Positions 7,880 through 17,187 of a stretch of DNA of 64,000 nucleotides are shown here, in pieces (position 1 is the first letter of the stretch; every line of letters begins with the position of its first letter). The notes below the pieces were generated by a model, which ran no database searches, had not been told where the DNA came from, and saw nothing but the letters and a program-made list of their open reading frames with translations. The stretch comes from Bacteroidota bacterium (lineage in GTDB: Bacteria > Bacteroidota > Bacteroidia > UKL13-3). Both the position numbers and the translations under genes were made by a program. Where the stretch lies: assembly GCA_947464275.1 (NCBI GenBank), contig CANHVU010000001.1, forward strand, positions 186,993 through 250,992, in the 5' to 3' direction.

Positions 7880-10390
7880 GTGAAACCATTTTTTAAAATA
7901 TTACTTGCCAGCACCCTGTTTTTGTTATTTGCGGCAGCCGTTTTTGTGGGCTACCTGCTTAACAACAAACGTATTTTAACTAATTTCGTAATTGAACAAA
8001 TTAACAATAACCTCAATGCTGAGTTGCAAGTTAAAAATAGCGATGTTACTATTTTTCAAAATTTTCCAAACGTAAGCCTTGATTTAATCGGGGTTTCGCT
8101 ACAAACCAAAACAGAAAATATATTAACTGCCAACCACTTATATTTTGGCTTTAACATAAAAGATATTTTAAACAAAAATTACCATATCCAAATAATTACC
8201 ATTGATAGTGCTACCATTAATTTAAAAATAGACGAAAATGGCAAATCGAACCTAGATATAGTAAAGAGTAGTAAAGAGCAAGAAAGCAATAACACCAACT
8301 TTTTAATTGATTTAGAAAAAGTAAAACTCAAACGTGTTAACTTTAATTTTAACGATTTACAAAGTAATCAGAACTATAAAACACAAATTAAGGAAGCGGA
8401 ATTTGATGGAAGTTTTAAAAATACAGAGTTTAAACTAAATGTTTATGCCGATGCATTTGTAAACCAGATTACTAGCAGCAATGTAAATTTTGTAAAAGGT
8501 AAAAATGTAGTGCTGAAAGCCAATATTGCGGTTAATAACAATAAAAAAACATACGCATTTAAAAATGCTGAACTAAAAATAAACGAACTTGATTTATTGT
8601 TGAACGGATTAATAACAGGCAAGCAAGTTGGAAGCGAAGTCCAACTAGATTTTGATTCTAAAAAAATAAGCATTGCTTCATTATTCAGTTTACTACCCAT
8701 AAAAATTCCAGCCGAGGTTTTGGCCTACGAGAGTAAAGGAAATGTGTTTTTTAAAGGAACCGTAAATGGTTTGATATCGCCAGTTAGTAATCCAAAAATA
8801 TTGGTTGATTTTGGAGTAAGTAATGGCAGTATTCATAACAAAAAACTCAATATTAAACTGAACAATGTTTCGATGGTGGGTAAATTTAACAATGGCGCAA
8901 AACAAGACCTAACAACAAGTTTATTGGTACTTAACAACATAAAAGCCAAACTAGCTAACGACCAAATTAACGGAGACATAACCATAGAAAACTTGGCTTC
9001 TCCTAAACTTGATTTGGCATTAGCCGGAACCATGAATTTGGAAAATTTGTTTCAACTTTTTCCAGTTAAAGCCATTGAAAGCATAAAAGGTAATATTGGT
9101 TTCGACACAAAAATTAAAGCCAATTTAGCTTATAAAAACACCAGCAATATTTGGAAACAAGCAGGTAATTATGGTAAATTTAATTTATTGGTTAACAACT
9201 TAAAAGTTAAAGATTTTGATAAAAAAATTGATAATTTAGAAGCCAATTTTGCTTTAAACGGAGCCAATTTAGACATAGAAAAATGCAATGTAAACCTCAA
9301 TCAGTCGGATGTAAAAATTAGTGGAAGCTTAAATAATTTTTTAGGTTATTTATTTGGCAATAACGAAAATTTGACGGCTAATATTAACTACAACAGCAAT
9401 TATGTAGATATGGAACATGTTATTTTTATGCCCGAAACAAAAAAATCAACCACTACAGAAAGCAAATACAACTTACCACAAAATATTGATTTACAAATAA
9501 ATGCAAATATTGATAAATTTAAATACAATAACCTTATAGCCAATAACTTATCATGCAAAATCCAAGTTTTGCCTATGCAAATTATTATAAACCAAGCTAA
9601 ACTAAATGCACTTAATGGCAGTATAAATTTTGCAGCTAAAGTGCTCAATAGCAAGCAAGGCAATTATTTTATAGAAAGTAAAATTGACCTGAAAAATATA
9701 AATGTAACAGAGGCTTTTAGGCAATGCAATAATTTTGGACAAACCAATATTACTGCCCAAAATTTAAAAGGAACTTACAACGGGAGTATTGATTTTGCAG
9801 GAGTTTGGGACGAAAAACTGAACTGCAAAACAGATAAAATTTATGCGCAAATAAAAATTCAATTGCTAAATGGTGAGCTGATTAACTATAAACCATTGGC
9901 GGCTTTAAGTAGATTTGTAAGCCTTACCGATTTACAAAACTTAAAATTTGCTGAGCTTAATAATACCATTGAAATTAAGGAGCAAACCATTACCATTCCT
10001 AAAATGCTTATTGAAAACAATGCAGTGAATATTACCCTTAGCGGCAGTCAAAACTTTGATAACTTTATAGATTACGATTTAAAAGTAAATTTAAGTGAAG
10101 TACTAAGAAAAAAACTGAAAGCTAAAGACAACGAATTTGGCGAAGAAGACGAAAAGAAAAAAGGAATCAATTTATTTATAAATATGCGCGGGCCAATAGA
10201 CAATTTGAAATTTGTTTACAACAAATCGGCCGTTAAGCAAAATATAAAAGAAAAAGCCAAAGGGGAAGGCAAAAGCATTATTGAAACACTAAAAAAAGAG
10301 GTGGGAATAATTCCAAACAATAACAAAAACACCGACAAACCCAAAGAAAAACATAATGAAAACGATGAACTTGAATTTGAAAAAGATTAA
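7880..10390 (+). CDS. AsmA-like inner-membrane-anchored protein
   Basis: Member of the AsmA/YhdP-like group: one N-terminal membrane helix and a long beta-groove in the periplasm, linked in other bacteria to envelope lipid transport and outer-membrane homeostasis. I chose the GTG at 7880 (836 aa), which gives the family-typical start MKPFFKILLAST and puts the hydrophobic helix (LLASTLFLLFAAAVFVGYLL) at about residues 8-27. The ORF track starts at a TTG 41 codons upstream, in a stretch that holds a hairpin and a -7-like box (CAAATTTG, 7857-7864). The AsmA N-terminal pattern follows the helix (VIEQINNNLNAELQVKNSDV). The C-terminus is Lys/Glu-rich and charged. The next gene overlaps its 3' end by 35 bases, so the two are probably co-transcribed. 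Confidence 0.8.
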   Translation: MKPFFKILLASTLFLLFAAAVFVGYLLNNKRILTNFVIEQINNNLNAELQVKNSDVTIFQNFPNVSLDLIGVSLQTKTENILTANHLYFGFNIKDILNKNYHIQIITIDSATINLKIDENGKSNLDIVKSSKEQESNNTNFLIDLEKVKLKRVNFNFNDLQSNQNYKTQIKEAEFDGSFKNTEFKLNVYADAFVNQITSSNVNFVKGKNVVLKANIAVNNNKKTYAFKNAELKINELDLLLNGLITGKQVGSEVQLDFDSKKISIASLFSLLPIKIPAEVLAYESKGNVFFKGTVNGLISPVSNPKILVDFGVSNGSIHNKKLNIKLNNVSMVGKFNNGAKQDLTTSLLVLNNIKAKLANDQINGDITIENLASPKLDLALAGTMNLENLFQLFPVKAIESIKGNIGFDTKIKANLAYKNTSNIWKQAGNYGKFNLLVNNLKVKDFDKKIDNLEANFALNGANLDIEKCNVNLNQSDVKISGSLNNFLGYLFGNNENLTANINYNSNYVDMEHVIFMPETKKSTTTESKYNLPQNIDLQINANIDKFKYNNLIANNLSCKIQVLPMQIIINQAKLNALNGSINFAAKVLNSKQGNYFIESKIDLKNINVTEAFRQCNNFGQTNITAQNLKGTYNGSIDFAGVWDEKLNCKTDKIYAQIKIQLLNGELINYKPLAALSRFVSLTDLQNLKFAELNNTIEIKEQTITIPKMLIENNAVNITLSGSQNFDNFIDYDLKVNLSEVLRKKLKAKDNEFGEEDEKKKGINLFINMRGPIDNLKFVYNKSAVKQNIKEKAKGEGKSIIETLKKEVGIIPNNNKNTDKPKEKHNENDELEFEKD

Positions 10391-11183
10391 TACAGTTATA
10401 TTACTTTTATTGGCAATAAAAATAGCAAGCGCTCAAAAAATAAAAACATCTTCCATTGAGCTATACGGTTCGTTAGGAGCAGTGTTTAATGGCTCTTTTA
10501 ATTCATCTAGTAGTAGTGAAATGGCAAATAGCCACCAAACCTTTAGACAATACCAAGATTCAACCTCGAACAAAGAAACTTGGCGATTAAACTTTAGCCC
10601 ACAAATTGGAATTATATACCAAATAAACCGCGATTTTGATTTGCAATGTGGCTTAGGTTATATTGTATTAGGCCATCAAAGACAATTAAATAATTTAAAA
10701 TATAAAGATTATACCTATCCCGGAGTTGGCAGCACAAGCGGTCAGATAGTTGAAAACACAAACGTTGAAAGAGACATTAAACTAAACTACAGATACCAAT
10801 ATTTGCAAGTCCCTTTGTTATTTAATTATCATCTAAACGCAAAATCAGTAGGTCAAAAAGTAAAAGCAAGCTTAAGTGGAGGAGTTGGTTTCAATATTTT
10901 ACTAAAACACGATATTAATGCCGTACTGAACGATGGTTTTAAAATTGATGATAAAAGCAGTTTTTCAATTGATAGCACAGGCTTTAAAGCAAATGCTTTT
11001 TCAGCCAATTTAATGCTTGGAATGCGCATAGATTACGATTATAAAAAACAAATTAAATTGATTTGTCAGCCCATGTTTTGTTATTTTCCATTATCGGTTA
11101 GCAGTAATCAATTGGAAGCGAGACCTTGGTTTTTTAACCTTAGTTTTGGCGTTATTTACTCGCTTGACGATTTGAAAAAATGA
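10356..11183 (+). CDS. Outer-membrane beta-barrel (porin/PorT-like) protein
   Basis: A 275-residue protein with a signal peptide (about 1-26, ending IASAQ). It has alternating amphipathic strands with periodic aromatic residues, of the type annotated as PorT-like or outer-membrane beta-barrel proteins in Bacteroidota. Examples are PQIGIIYQINRDFDLQCGLGY, and the closing strand WFFNLSFGVIYSL. The ATG overlaps the AsmA-like gene by 35 bases; a second in-frame ATG three codons on (10365) is equally plausible. Its stop overlaps the start of the Nudix gene by four bases, so three genes form one unit. No specific substrate can be read from the sequence. Confidence 0.65.
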   Translation: MKTMNLNLKKINTVILLLLAIKIASAQKIKTSSIELYGSLGAVFNGSFNSSSSSEMANSHQTFRQYQDSTSNKETWRLNFSPQIGIIYQINRDFDLQCGLGYIVLGHQRQLNNLKYKDYTYPGVGSTSGQIVENTNVERDIKLNYRYQYLQVPLLFNYHLNAKSVGQKVKASLSGGVGFNILLKHDINAVLNDGFKIDDKSSFSIDSTGFKANAFSANLMLGMRIDYDYKKQIKLICQPMFCYFPLSVSSNQLEARPWFFNLSFGVIYSLDDLKK

Positions 11184-11629
11184 TAAACAGGCTAAATATT
11201 AGGGTTTATGGACTGTTAATTAATCAGCAAAACGAAATACTTTTGGTTGATGAACAAATAGATGATTTTAAATTTACCAAATTTCCTGGCGGGGGTTTAG
11301 AACTTGGCGAAGGAACCGTTGAATGCCTCAGAAGAGAATTTATAGAAGAATGTAATTTAACAATTGATGTTAAAGCGCATTTTTATACTACCGATTTTTT
11401 CCAGCAAAGTGCATTTAGACCTTCAGACCAACTTATTTCAATTTATTACAAAGTTGAACCTATTCAATTTCCAATAAAAATAAATTTAGAGCCATTTACA
11501 GTTCAAGAATATGGCAAAACAGAAACACTTCATTTTAAGTGGGTAAGCCTAGCAAATTTAAAACCTGAACAGCTAACATTTCCAATTGATAAATTGGTTT
11601 GCGAAATGCTTTTACAACAAAGTATTTAG
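11180..11629 (+). CDS. Nudix hydrolase
   Basis: A 149-residue single-domain protein. The Nudix box is complete in its catalytic residues: GGLELGEGTVECLRREFIEE followed by CNL, matching G-x5-E-x7-REUxEE, with Asn where the late Gly usually lies. It should hydrolyse a nucleoside diphosphate linked to another group; the substrate cannot be told. The ATG overlaps the stop of the upstream barrel gene (ATGA), which indicates translational coupling. No terminator was seen after it; the icd promoter follows. Confidence 0.85.
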   Translation: MINRLNIRVYGLLINQQNEILLVDEQIDDFKFTKFPGGGLELGEGTVECLRREFIEECNLTIDVKAHFYTTDFFQQSAFRPSDQLISIYYKVEPIQFPIKINLEPFTVQEYGKTETLHFKWVSLANLKPEQLTFPIDKLVCEMLLQQSI

Positions 11630-11687
11630 CCATAATTCATATACTAAATTTTTAAGTAAAATCAGTTATTTGTTAAGCCTAGTTACA

Positions 11688-11717
11688 TTGAAAAACAGTA
11701 TGTAAAGGCTAAGTTTG
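11688..11717 (+). promoter_or_regulatory. icd promoter
   Basis: ATTG at about 11687-11690, a 19-base spacer and TAAGTTTG (11710-11717) match the Bacteroidota consensus, with a perfect -7 box. The start codon is 30 bases downstream. Confidence 0.7.
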
Positions 11718-11747
11718 CACTAAAATAAAAAAACAAACACTTTAAAT

Positions 11748-13214
11748 ATGAGTAATATTAAAATTTCGGTAGCCAAAGGCGATGGTATAGGACCAGAAAT
11801 AATGGATGCTGTAATCAGTATTTTTGATGCTGCACAAGTTCCTTTACAATATGAGTTTATTGATATGGGAAAAAGCATTTACGACAAAGGCTTTGGAACA
11901 GGAATGACCGAAGAGGCCAAAAACAGTGTTGAAACCAACGGAATTTTATTTAAAGGACCAATGGAAACACCCAAAGGAAAAGGTGTAAAGAGTATTAACG
12001 TAACTGCTCGTAAAACTTGGAGTACCTTTGCTAACAGACGCCATTTTAGATCGTTAGAAGGAGTAAATACCGTGTTTTCAAAAGCTGGAATTCCAATTGA
12101 TTTAACCATAGTTCGCGAAAATATTGAAGATACTTATGGTGGAATTGAACATATGTTAACACAAGATGTAGCTTTATGCCGCAGGTTTATTACCCGTCCA
12201 GGTAGTTTACAAGTTCATAAATTTGCTTTTGAAATGGCTCGCAAAGAAGGCTTTAAAAAAGTAACCTGCGCTCATAAAGCCAATATCATGAAATTAACGG
12301 ATGGATTATTTTTAGAAACTTTTTACGAAGTAGCTAAAGATTACCCTGAAATTACTGTAAACGATATCATTATTGATGACTTGGCAATGAAACTAGTAGC
12401 TTACCCTCAAAACTTTGAAGTAGTAGTTTTAACCAATTTACAGGGCGATATCATGAGTGATTTATGCGCTGGTTTAGTAGGAGGTTTAGGTTTTGCGCCT
12501 TCGGCAAATATTGGTGAAAATATTTCAATATTTGAGGCTGTACATGGAACTGCGCCTGATATTACTGGTAAAAATATTGCTAATCCAACTTCATTATTAT
12601 TAAGTGGATTAATGATGTTGCGCCATTTAGGTATAATGGATAAAGCTAACTTAATAGAAAATGCTTTATTATACACGTTATCTCAAGGTGCACACACAGG
12701 CGATTTTGGCGACAAATCAAAACCAAGTTTAAACACTACTGATTTTGCTAATACCATCATAGCTAATTTGGGCAAAGAGCCTGAAAATAACAAAGCTCGC
12801 GAAACAAATTCAACTAGTACATTCCATTTGCCAACTCGCCCTAATAATCAAAAAGTAATGTTTACTCAACGCGAAGCTGGATTAAAAGAAAGTATTGTTG
12901 GCGCAGATTTATTTGTGGAGTTCAATAGCACTGCTGATTTAATAGCGCCAATTATTCAAAAACATTTGAATGAAAATATTAAACTGATTATGATTTCAAA
13001 TCGTGGAACTCAAGTTTGGCCTACAGGATCGGTATTTACCGAATGTGTTGACCAATACAGAGTGAGAATTGAAACAATAAATGGTTTTGAAGCAAACGTT
13101 TCAGAAATTTATGAATTAGCTGGAAAAATAACAAAAGATTTGTTGGTTACTTCGGTTGAATTACTAAGAAAATTTGGTGATAAACCAGGTTATTCATTAG
13201 CTCAAGGTCAATAA
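11748..13214 (+). CDS. icd: Isocitrate dehydrogenase (NADP-dependent, long form)
   Basis: TCA-cycle oxidative decarboxylation of isocitrate to 2-oxoglutarate, in the cytoplasm. The isocitrate/isopropylmalate dehydrogenase fold is clear. The substrate loop region includes SINVTARKTWSTFANRRH, followed by VRENIEDTYGGIEH. The metal-binding aspartates lie in the NDIIIDDLAMKL and NLQGDIMSDLCAGL regions, and the nucleotide loop reads HGTAPDITGKNIANPTS. At 488 residues it is longer than the E. coli enzyme. The extra 140 or so C-terminal residues resemble the small added domain of the Thermus-type enzyme. NADP preference is inferred from that type, not read residue by residue. It has its own promoter and a terminator, so it is monocistronic. 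Confidence 0.92.
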   Translation: MSNIKISVAKGDGIGPEIMDAVISIFDAAQVPLQYEFIDMGKSIYDKGFGTGMTEEAKNSVETNGILFKGPMETPKGKGVKSINVTARKTWSTFANRRHFRSLEGVNTVFSKAGIPIDLTIVRENIEDTYGGIEHMLTQDVALCRRFITRPGSLQVHKFAFEMARKEGFKKVTCAHKANIMKLTDGLFLETFYEVAKDYPEITVNDIIIDDLAMKLVAYPQNFEVVVLTNLQGDIMSDLCAGLVGGLGFAPSANIGENISIFEAVHGTAPDITGKNIANPTSLLLSGLMMLRHLGIMDKANLIENALLYTLSQGAHTGDFGDKSKPSLNTTDFANTIIANLGKEPENNKARETNSTSTFHLPTRPNNQKVMFTQREAGLKESIVGADLFVEFNSTADLIAPIIQKHLNENIKLIMISNRGTQVWPTGSVFTECVDQYRVRIETINGFEANVSEIYELAGKITKDLLVTSVELLRKFGDKPGYSLAQGQ

Positions 13215-13278
13215 AAAACATGTTTAATAATTACTTAAACTAGTTTGTGTAGGTATTTCCTTTATAAAATTAATCTTT

Positions 13279-13313
13279 AAATGAGGCTGTTACTAAAGTG
13301 ATGGCCTCATTTT
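13279..13313 (+). terminator. icd terminator
   Basis: AAATGAGGC and GCCTCATTT form a 9-bp stem with a 16-base loop and a T-rich 3' tail. It sits between the convergent icd and recJ genes and may serve both. Confidence 0.75.
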
Positions 13314-13371
13314 ATTAACAATAGATTTGTCGTATTAAAATGTATCTATTTTATCTTCCTGTAAACCAATG

Positions 13372-15078
13372 TTAAGACTTGAATAAAATATCTTTAATGT
13401 TTAATTGTAAGTTTACATGTCCGTTGAAGAAATTTTCTTCAATATAATAGCAAATATCAAAGCTAATGCCTTGTGCAACTTTGTTATAATGTTCGCCCAA
13501 TCCAAAACCAATTGCCTTGTAAATTCGTCCACCTTCTTCGTGGGTTAAGCTCATGCGTAAGTGGTTATTACCCACCACTGTTACATCGCCTACATCCCAA
13601 ACATTTCTTGTCATAAAAATTGGACTCATATTACCGGGACCAAAAGGAGCAAATTGTTTTAACACACTAAAAAACTTAGGCGTAATGGCTCTAAATGGAA
13701 TTTCGGTATCGTATTCTATTTCAGGTGTTAGGCTTCTAGTCTCAATGTTTTTAACTACTATTGATTCAAATTTTTCGATAAACTTTGGAACATTTTCAAC
13801 ACGTAAAGTTAAACCTGCCGCATGAGTATGTCCTCCATATTGCTCCAATAAATCAGCACATTCTTCAATGGCGTGGTATAAATCAAATCCTTCAACTGAG
13901 CGTGCTGAACCCGCAGCCATTCCATTACTTTCTGTTAAAACAATGGTTGGTCTATAATATTTTTCAATTAAACGTGAGGCAACAATTCCGATAACTCCTT
14001 TGTGCCATTCAGAATGGAACAAAACCGTTGATTTTCGATTGTGAAAATCTTTATCGCCCAAAATCATATTAAAAGCTTCTTCGGTAATACTGCTATCAAA
14101 GTTTCTACGCTCATTGTTATGATGGTTAATCATTTCAGCAATTTGTTGCGAATCTTTATCTTTATCCGAAATCATTAATCTAACCGAATCTTTGGCATCA
14201 GCAATACGGCCTGCAGCGTTAATTCTTGGTCCAATAAAAAAAACTATATCATTTACCGAATATTCGGGTCTTGGGGCATAATTTTCTAATAGTGCTTTTA
14301 TACCTCTGTTAGGATTGGTTTTTAATTTTTTAAGTCCTTGATAAGCTAATACCCTATTTTCGTCCATTATTGGAACTAAATCACTAGCTACACTAATGGC
14401 TGAAAGATCCATGTATTCTTCCACCTCTTTAAAATCAATTTCGTGCTTAATACAATAAGCCTGAACTAATTTCAAACCAATTCCACAACCTGAAAGTTCT
14501 TTGAAAGGGTAAGGGCAATCGGCCTGTTTTGGATTTAAAATAGCCACTGCATCTGGCAATTCATCACCCGGTAAATGATGGTCGCAAATTATAAATTCAA
14601 CACCTTTTTTGTTGGCATACTTTACTTTATCATTAGCTTTTATTCCGCAATCTAAAGCAATTATTAAGCTATAACCATTGTTACTTGCCCAATCAATAGC
14701 CATAAACGATATCCCATAACCCTCAGTATATCTATCGGGTATATAATATTCTATTTCTTTAAAGCGCTTTGAAAAAAAATCGTAAACGGTTGCAACAGCA
14801 GTAGTTCCGTCAACATCGTAATCGCCATAAATTAGTATTTTTTGATTTTTTGCTAAAGCCTCGTCTATTCGTTCTACGGCTTTAGTCATTCCTTTCATGA
14901 GGTAAGGATCATGCATGTGGGCATATTGAGGTCTAAAGAAATTCTTAGCCTTTTCAAAATCGTCAATTCCTCTTTGCACTAAAATACCTGAAAGAACTTT
15001 ATTTACATTAATAGAAGCAGCCAAAGCCTCAACGGTCTTCTTATCGGGTTCGGGTTTTGCTCTCCATTGTTTTTGCAT
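13372..15078 (-). CDS. recJ: Single-stranded-DNA-specific exonuclease RecJ
   Basis: 5'-3' single-strand DNA exonuclease used in recombination and mismatch repair. DHH-family motifs are present in order: YGDYDVDGTTA (motif I), ALDCGIK, CDHHLPG (the DHH motif), INAAGRIADA, and the DHHA1 signature GGHTHAAGL. A C-terminal OB-like domain follows. I prefer the ATG at 15078 (568 aa, starting MQKQWRAKPEPD) because RecJ proteins usually open near such a W-x-x-K/R-P segment; the ORF track uses a TTG seven codons earlier. It faces icd across a shared terminator. Confidence 0.93.
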   Translation of the reverse strand: MQKQWRAKPEPDKKTVEALAASINVNKVLSGILVQRGIDDFEKAKNFFRPQYAHMHDPYLMKGMTKAVERIDEALAKNQKILIYGDYDVDGTTAVATVYDFFSKRFKEIEYYIPDRYTEGYGISFMAIDWASNNGYSLIIALDCGIKANDKVKYANKKGVEFIICDHHLPGDELPDAVAILNPKQADCPYPFKELSGCGIGLKLVQAYCIKHEIDFKEVEEYMDLSAISVASDLVPIMDENRVLAYQGLKKLKTNPNRGIKALLENYAPRPEYSVNDIVFFIGPRINAAGRIADAKDSVRLMISDKDKDSQQIAEMINHHNNERRNFDSSITEEAFNMILGDKDFHNRKSTVLFHSEWHKGVIGIVASRLIEKYYRPTIVLTESNGMAAGSARSVEGFDLYHAIEECADLLEQYGGHTHAAGLTLRVENVPKFIEKFESIVVKNIETRSLTPEIEYDTEIPFRAITPKFFSVLKQFAPFGPGNMSPIFMTRNVWDVGDVTVVGNNHLRMSLTHEEGGRIYKAIGFGLGEHYNKVAQGISFDICYYIEENFFNGHVNLQLNIKDILFKS

Positions 15079-15211
15079 AAAGTGTGGCGAATTTAGCAAA
15101 TTATATGGAATTTAAACTCACTTTTTACGTTAACTGATTTTTTGAAACGTTATTTTTTATTAATTCCTTTAAAAATTAATAACTTAAAAGTTATTGAACA
15201 CTTTATTTTAT

Positions 15212-15219
15212 TATTTTTG
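15212..15219 (+). promoter_or_regulatory. Possible -7 box upstream of the SUI1-type gene
   Basis: TATTTTTG fits TAnnTTTG, 27 bases before the start codon. A TTG upstream lies at only 15 bases, shorter than the usual spacer, so the -33 element is uncertain. Confidence 0.45.
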
Positions 15220-15246
15220 AAAAATCTTTTTTTATTTAAAAAATAA

Positions 15247-15591
15247 ATGAGCAATAAAAACAAAAAAATTAGTGGAGTAGTTTTTAGCACTGATTCAGAT
15301 TTTAGTTACGATTTTGAGCAGGAGGAAACGACTGAAACCTTGCCTAATAACCAACAAAATCTCAAAATATTTTTAGATAAAAAAAATCGTGCAGGTAAAG
15401 TAGTTTCGGCTGTTAGCGGTTTTGTGGGCACTACCGAAGATTTGAATGCATTAGGCTCAGCGTTAAAAAAACTATGTGGAGTGGGTGGTAGTGTAAAGGA
15501 TGGAGAAATATTAATTCAAGGCCAGTTTAGAGACAAAATTTTAGCACATTTAATTAAATTAGGGTATAAAGCTAAGAAAGCGGGCGGATAA
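15247..15591 (+). CDS. SUI1/eIF1-family translation factor (YciH-like)
   Basis: A 114-residue protein with an unordered acidic N-terminus (about 1-35) and a SUI1 domain (about 38-112). The domain has the typical KKNRAGKVVSAVSGF strand-loop, a GSALKKLCGVGGSVKDGEI core and a closing IQGQFRDKILAHLIKLGY. Bacterial homologues resemble eukaryotic eIF1 and are thought to affect start-codon selection; the exact role in bacteria is not settled. It stands alone, divergent from recJ. Confidence 0.88.
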   Translation: MSNKNKKISGVVFSTDSDFSYDFEQEETTETLPNNQQNLKIFLDKKNRAGKVVSAVSGFVGTTEDLNALGSALKKLCGVGGSVKDGEILIQGQFRDKILAHLIKLGYKAKKAGG

Positions 15592-15778
15592 TAGGGGTTG
15601 CTGGCCTCTGGCTTCTAGCAATTGGCAAAGTTTAATAGGCAATTTGAAACAATTAATTTACAATATTCAAAAATCTATTGCCGGAAACAAATGCAACTAA
15701 CAATCTAGTAATACAACAATTTAACAATTCAAAAAAATCTTTAAATCTCTAAATCAAAAATCATCAAATATTAATAAC

Positions 15779-17173
15779 ATGATTATAGAACAATTATATA
15801 CCAATTGCTTAGCACAAGCAGCCTATTATATAGAAAGTAATGGCGAAGTGGCTATTATAGATCCTTTACGCGATTACAAAATGTATATTGATAAAGCAAC
15901 TGCCAATGGTGCTAAAATTAAATATATTTTTGAAACACATTTCCATGCTGATTTTGTAAGCGGACACGTAGATTTAGCAGCTAAAACAGGTGCTACCATT
16001 ATTTATGGTCCAACTACAGTTACTAATTTTCCTGTACATGTAGCTACCGATAATGAAATATTTGAGGTGGGTAAGTTAAAAATTAAAGTATTGCATACTC
16101 CAGGCCATACTTTAGAGTCAAGCTCGTTTTTATTAACAGATGAAAACGGAAAAGATTATTGTGTATTTACTGGCGATACCTTATTTGTTGGCGATGTTGG
16201 TCGTCCTGATTTATTAGATGGTTTTATGACCAAAGAAGAGTTGGCAGCCAAAATGTTCAATTCATTGAATACTAAAATTAAACCTTTGGCTGATGATGTG
16301 ATTGTTTATCCTGCGCATGGTCCTGGTTCGGCTTGTGGTAAAAATATTGGTAAAGAAACTTTTAGTACTATTGGTGAGCAAAAAGCAAGTAATTATGCTT
16401 TACAACCAATGACTGAAGCTGATTTTATAACAGCTATAACTATAGGAATTGCGCCAGCACCAAGTTACTTTTTTAAAGATGCAAAACTAAATAAACAAGG
16501 TTATGCCAGTTTTGAAACAGTTATTGAGCAAGGTTTAAAACCACTTTCGGTTGATAAATTTGAAGAGTTTTATGTAGAAGGTGCTACTGTCATTGATACT
16601 CGTATTGCCGACTTTTTTGAGTTAGGTTTTATTCCTAAATCGTTTAATTTTGGCTTAAATGGACAATATGCAATTTGGGCTGCTACATTGCTAGATATTC
16701 ACGCACCAATTATTATAGTAGCTAAACCTGGAACTGAACAAGAATCGGTAGAGCGTTTAACACGTGTAGGTTTTGATAACATAAAAGGTTTTTTAGATGG
16801 TGGTTTTGATAGTTGGAAAAATGCTAATAAAAAATTTGATATGATAATCAGTATTTCATCTGAAGAGTTGGTGTTAGATAGTTTGCATAATCCAAGTGCT
16901 GTAATTATAGATGTGCGCAAACCAACCGAATTTGCTAGCGGACACTTAATGCAAGCAAAAAATATTCAGTTGAGCGAAATATTAACCAATAATAGTGAGT
17001 TAGGAAAAAATCAAGAAATTTTGGTGCATTGTGCAGGTGGTTACCGAAGTATGGTGGCTGCTGCTGCATTAAAAACTCAAGGCTTTACCAATGTAAAAAA
17101 TGTTTGGGGCGGCTGGAGTCAAATAAAAGACGAGCCAAAAGCACAAATAGTACAAGAGGCGGTTAATGCCTAA
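15779..17173 (+). CDS. Persulfide-dioxygenase-like metallo-beta-lactamase with two rhodanese domains
   Basis: A 464-residue fusion. The N-terminal metallo-beta-lactamase domain (about 1-235) has the ETHE1-type motifs THFHADF (His54, His56, Asp58), HTPGH (His110) and FTGDTLF (Asp133). His54, His110 and Asp133 correspond to the single-iron site of persulfide dioxygenases. A first rhodanese domain (about 250-345) lacks the loop cysteine (IVAKPGTEQES). The second (about 360-455) keeps it in VHCAGGYRS. The order matches CstB-like proteins of sulfide detoxification. The expected role is oxidation of glutathione- or other thiol persulfide plus sulfur transfer in the cytoplasm. No sulfide-quinone reductase or regulator lies nearby. 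The 190 bases upstream hold no gene. Confidence 0.85.
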   Translation: MIIEQLYTNCLAQAAYYIESNGEVAIIDPLRDYKMYIDKATANGAKIKYIFETHFHADFVSGHVDLAAKTGATIIYGPTTVTNFPVHVATDNEIFEVGKLKIKVLHTPGHTLESSSFLLTDENGKDYCVFTGDTLFVGDVGRPDLLDGFMTKEELAAKMFNSLNTKIKPLADDVIVYPAHGPGSACGKNIGKETFSTIGEQKASNYALQPMTEADFITAITIGIAPAPSYFFKDAKLNKQGYASFETVIEQGLKPLSVDKFEEFYVEGATVIDTRIADFFELGFIPKSFNFGLNGQYAIWAATLLDIHAPIIIVAKPGTEQESVERLTRVGFDNIKGFLDGGFDSWKNANKKFDMIISISSEELVLDSLHNPSAVIIDVRKPTEFASGHLMQAKNIQLSEILTNNSELGKNQEILVHCAGGYRSMVAAAALKTQGFTNVKNVWGGWSQIKDEPKAQIVQEAVNA

Positions 17174-17187
17174 CTTATACAGGGATT

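Noticed and set aside
15592-15778. Possible repeat or small RNA between SUI1 and the persulfide dioxygenase gene
   Set aside because: Only a weak TTGCT/AGCAA inverted repeat is visible; no promoter-terminator pair or RNA family was recognised.
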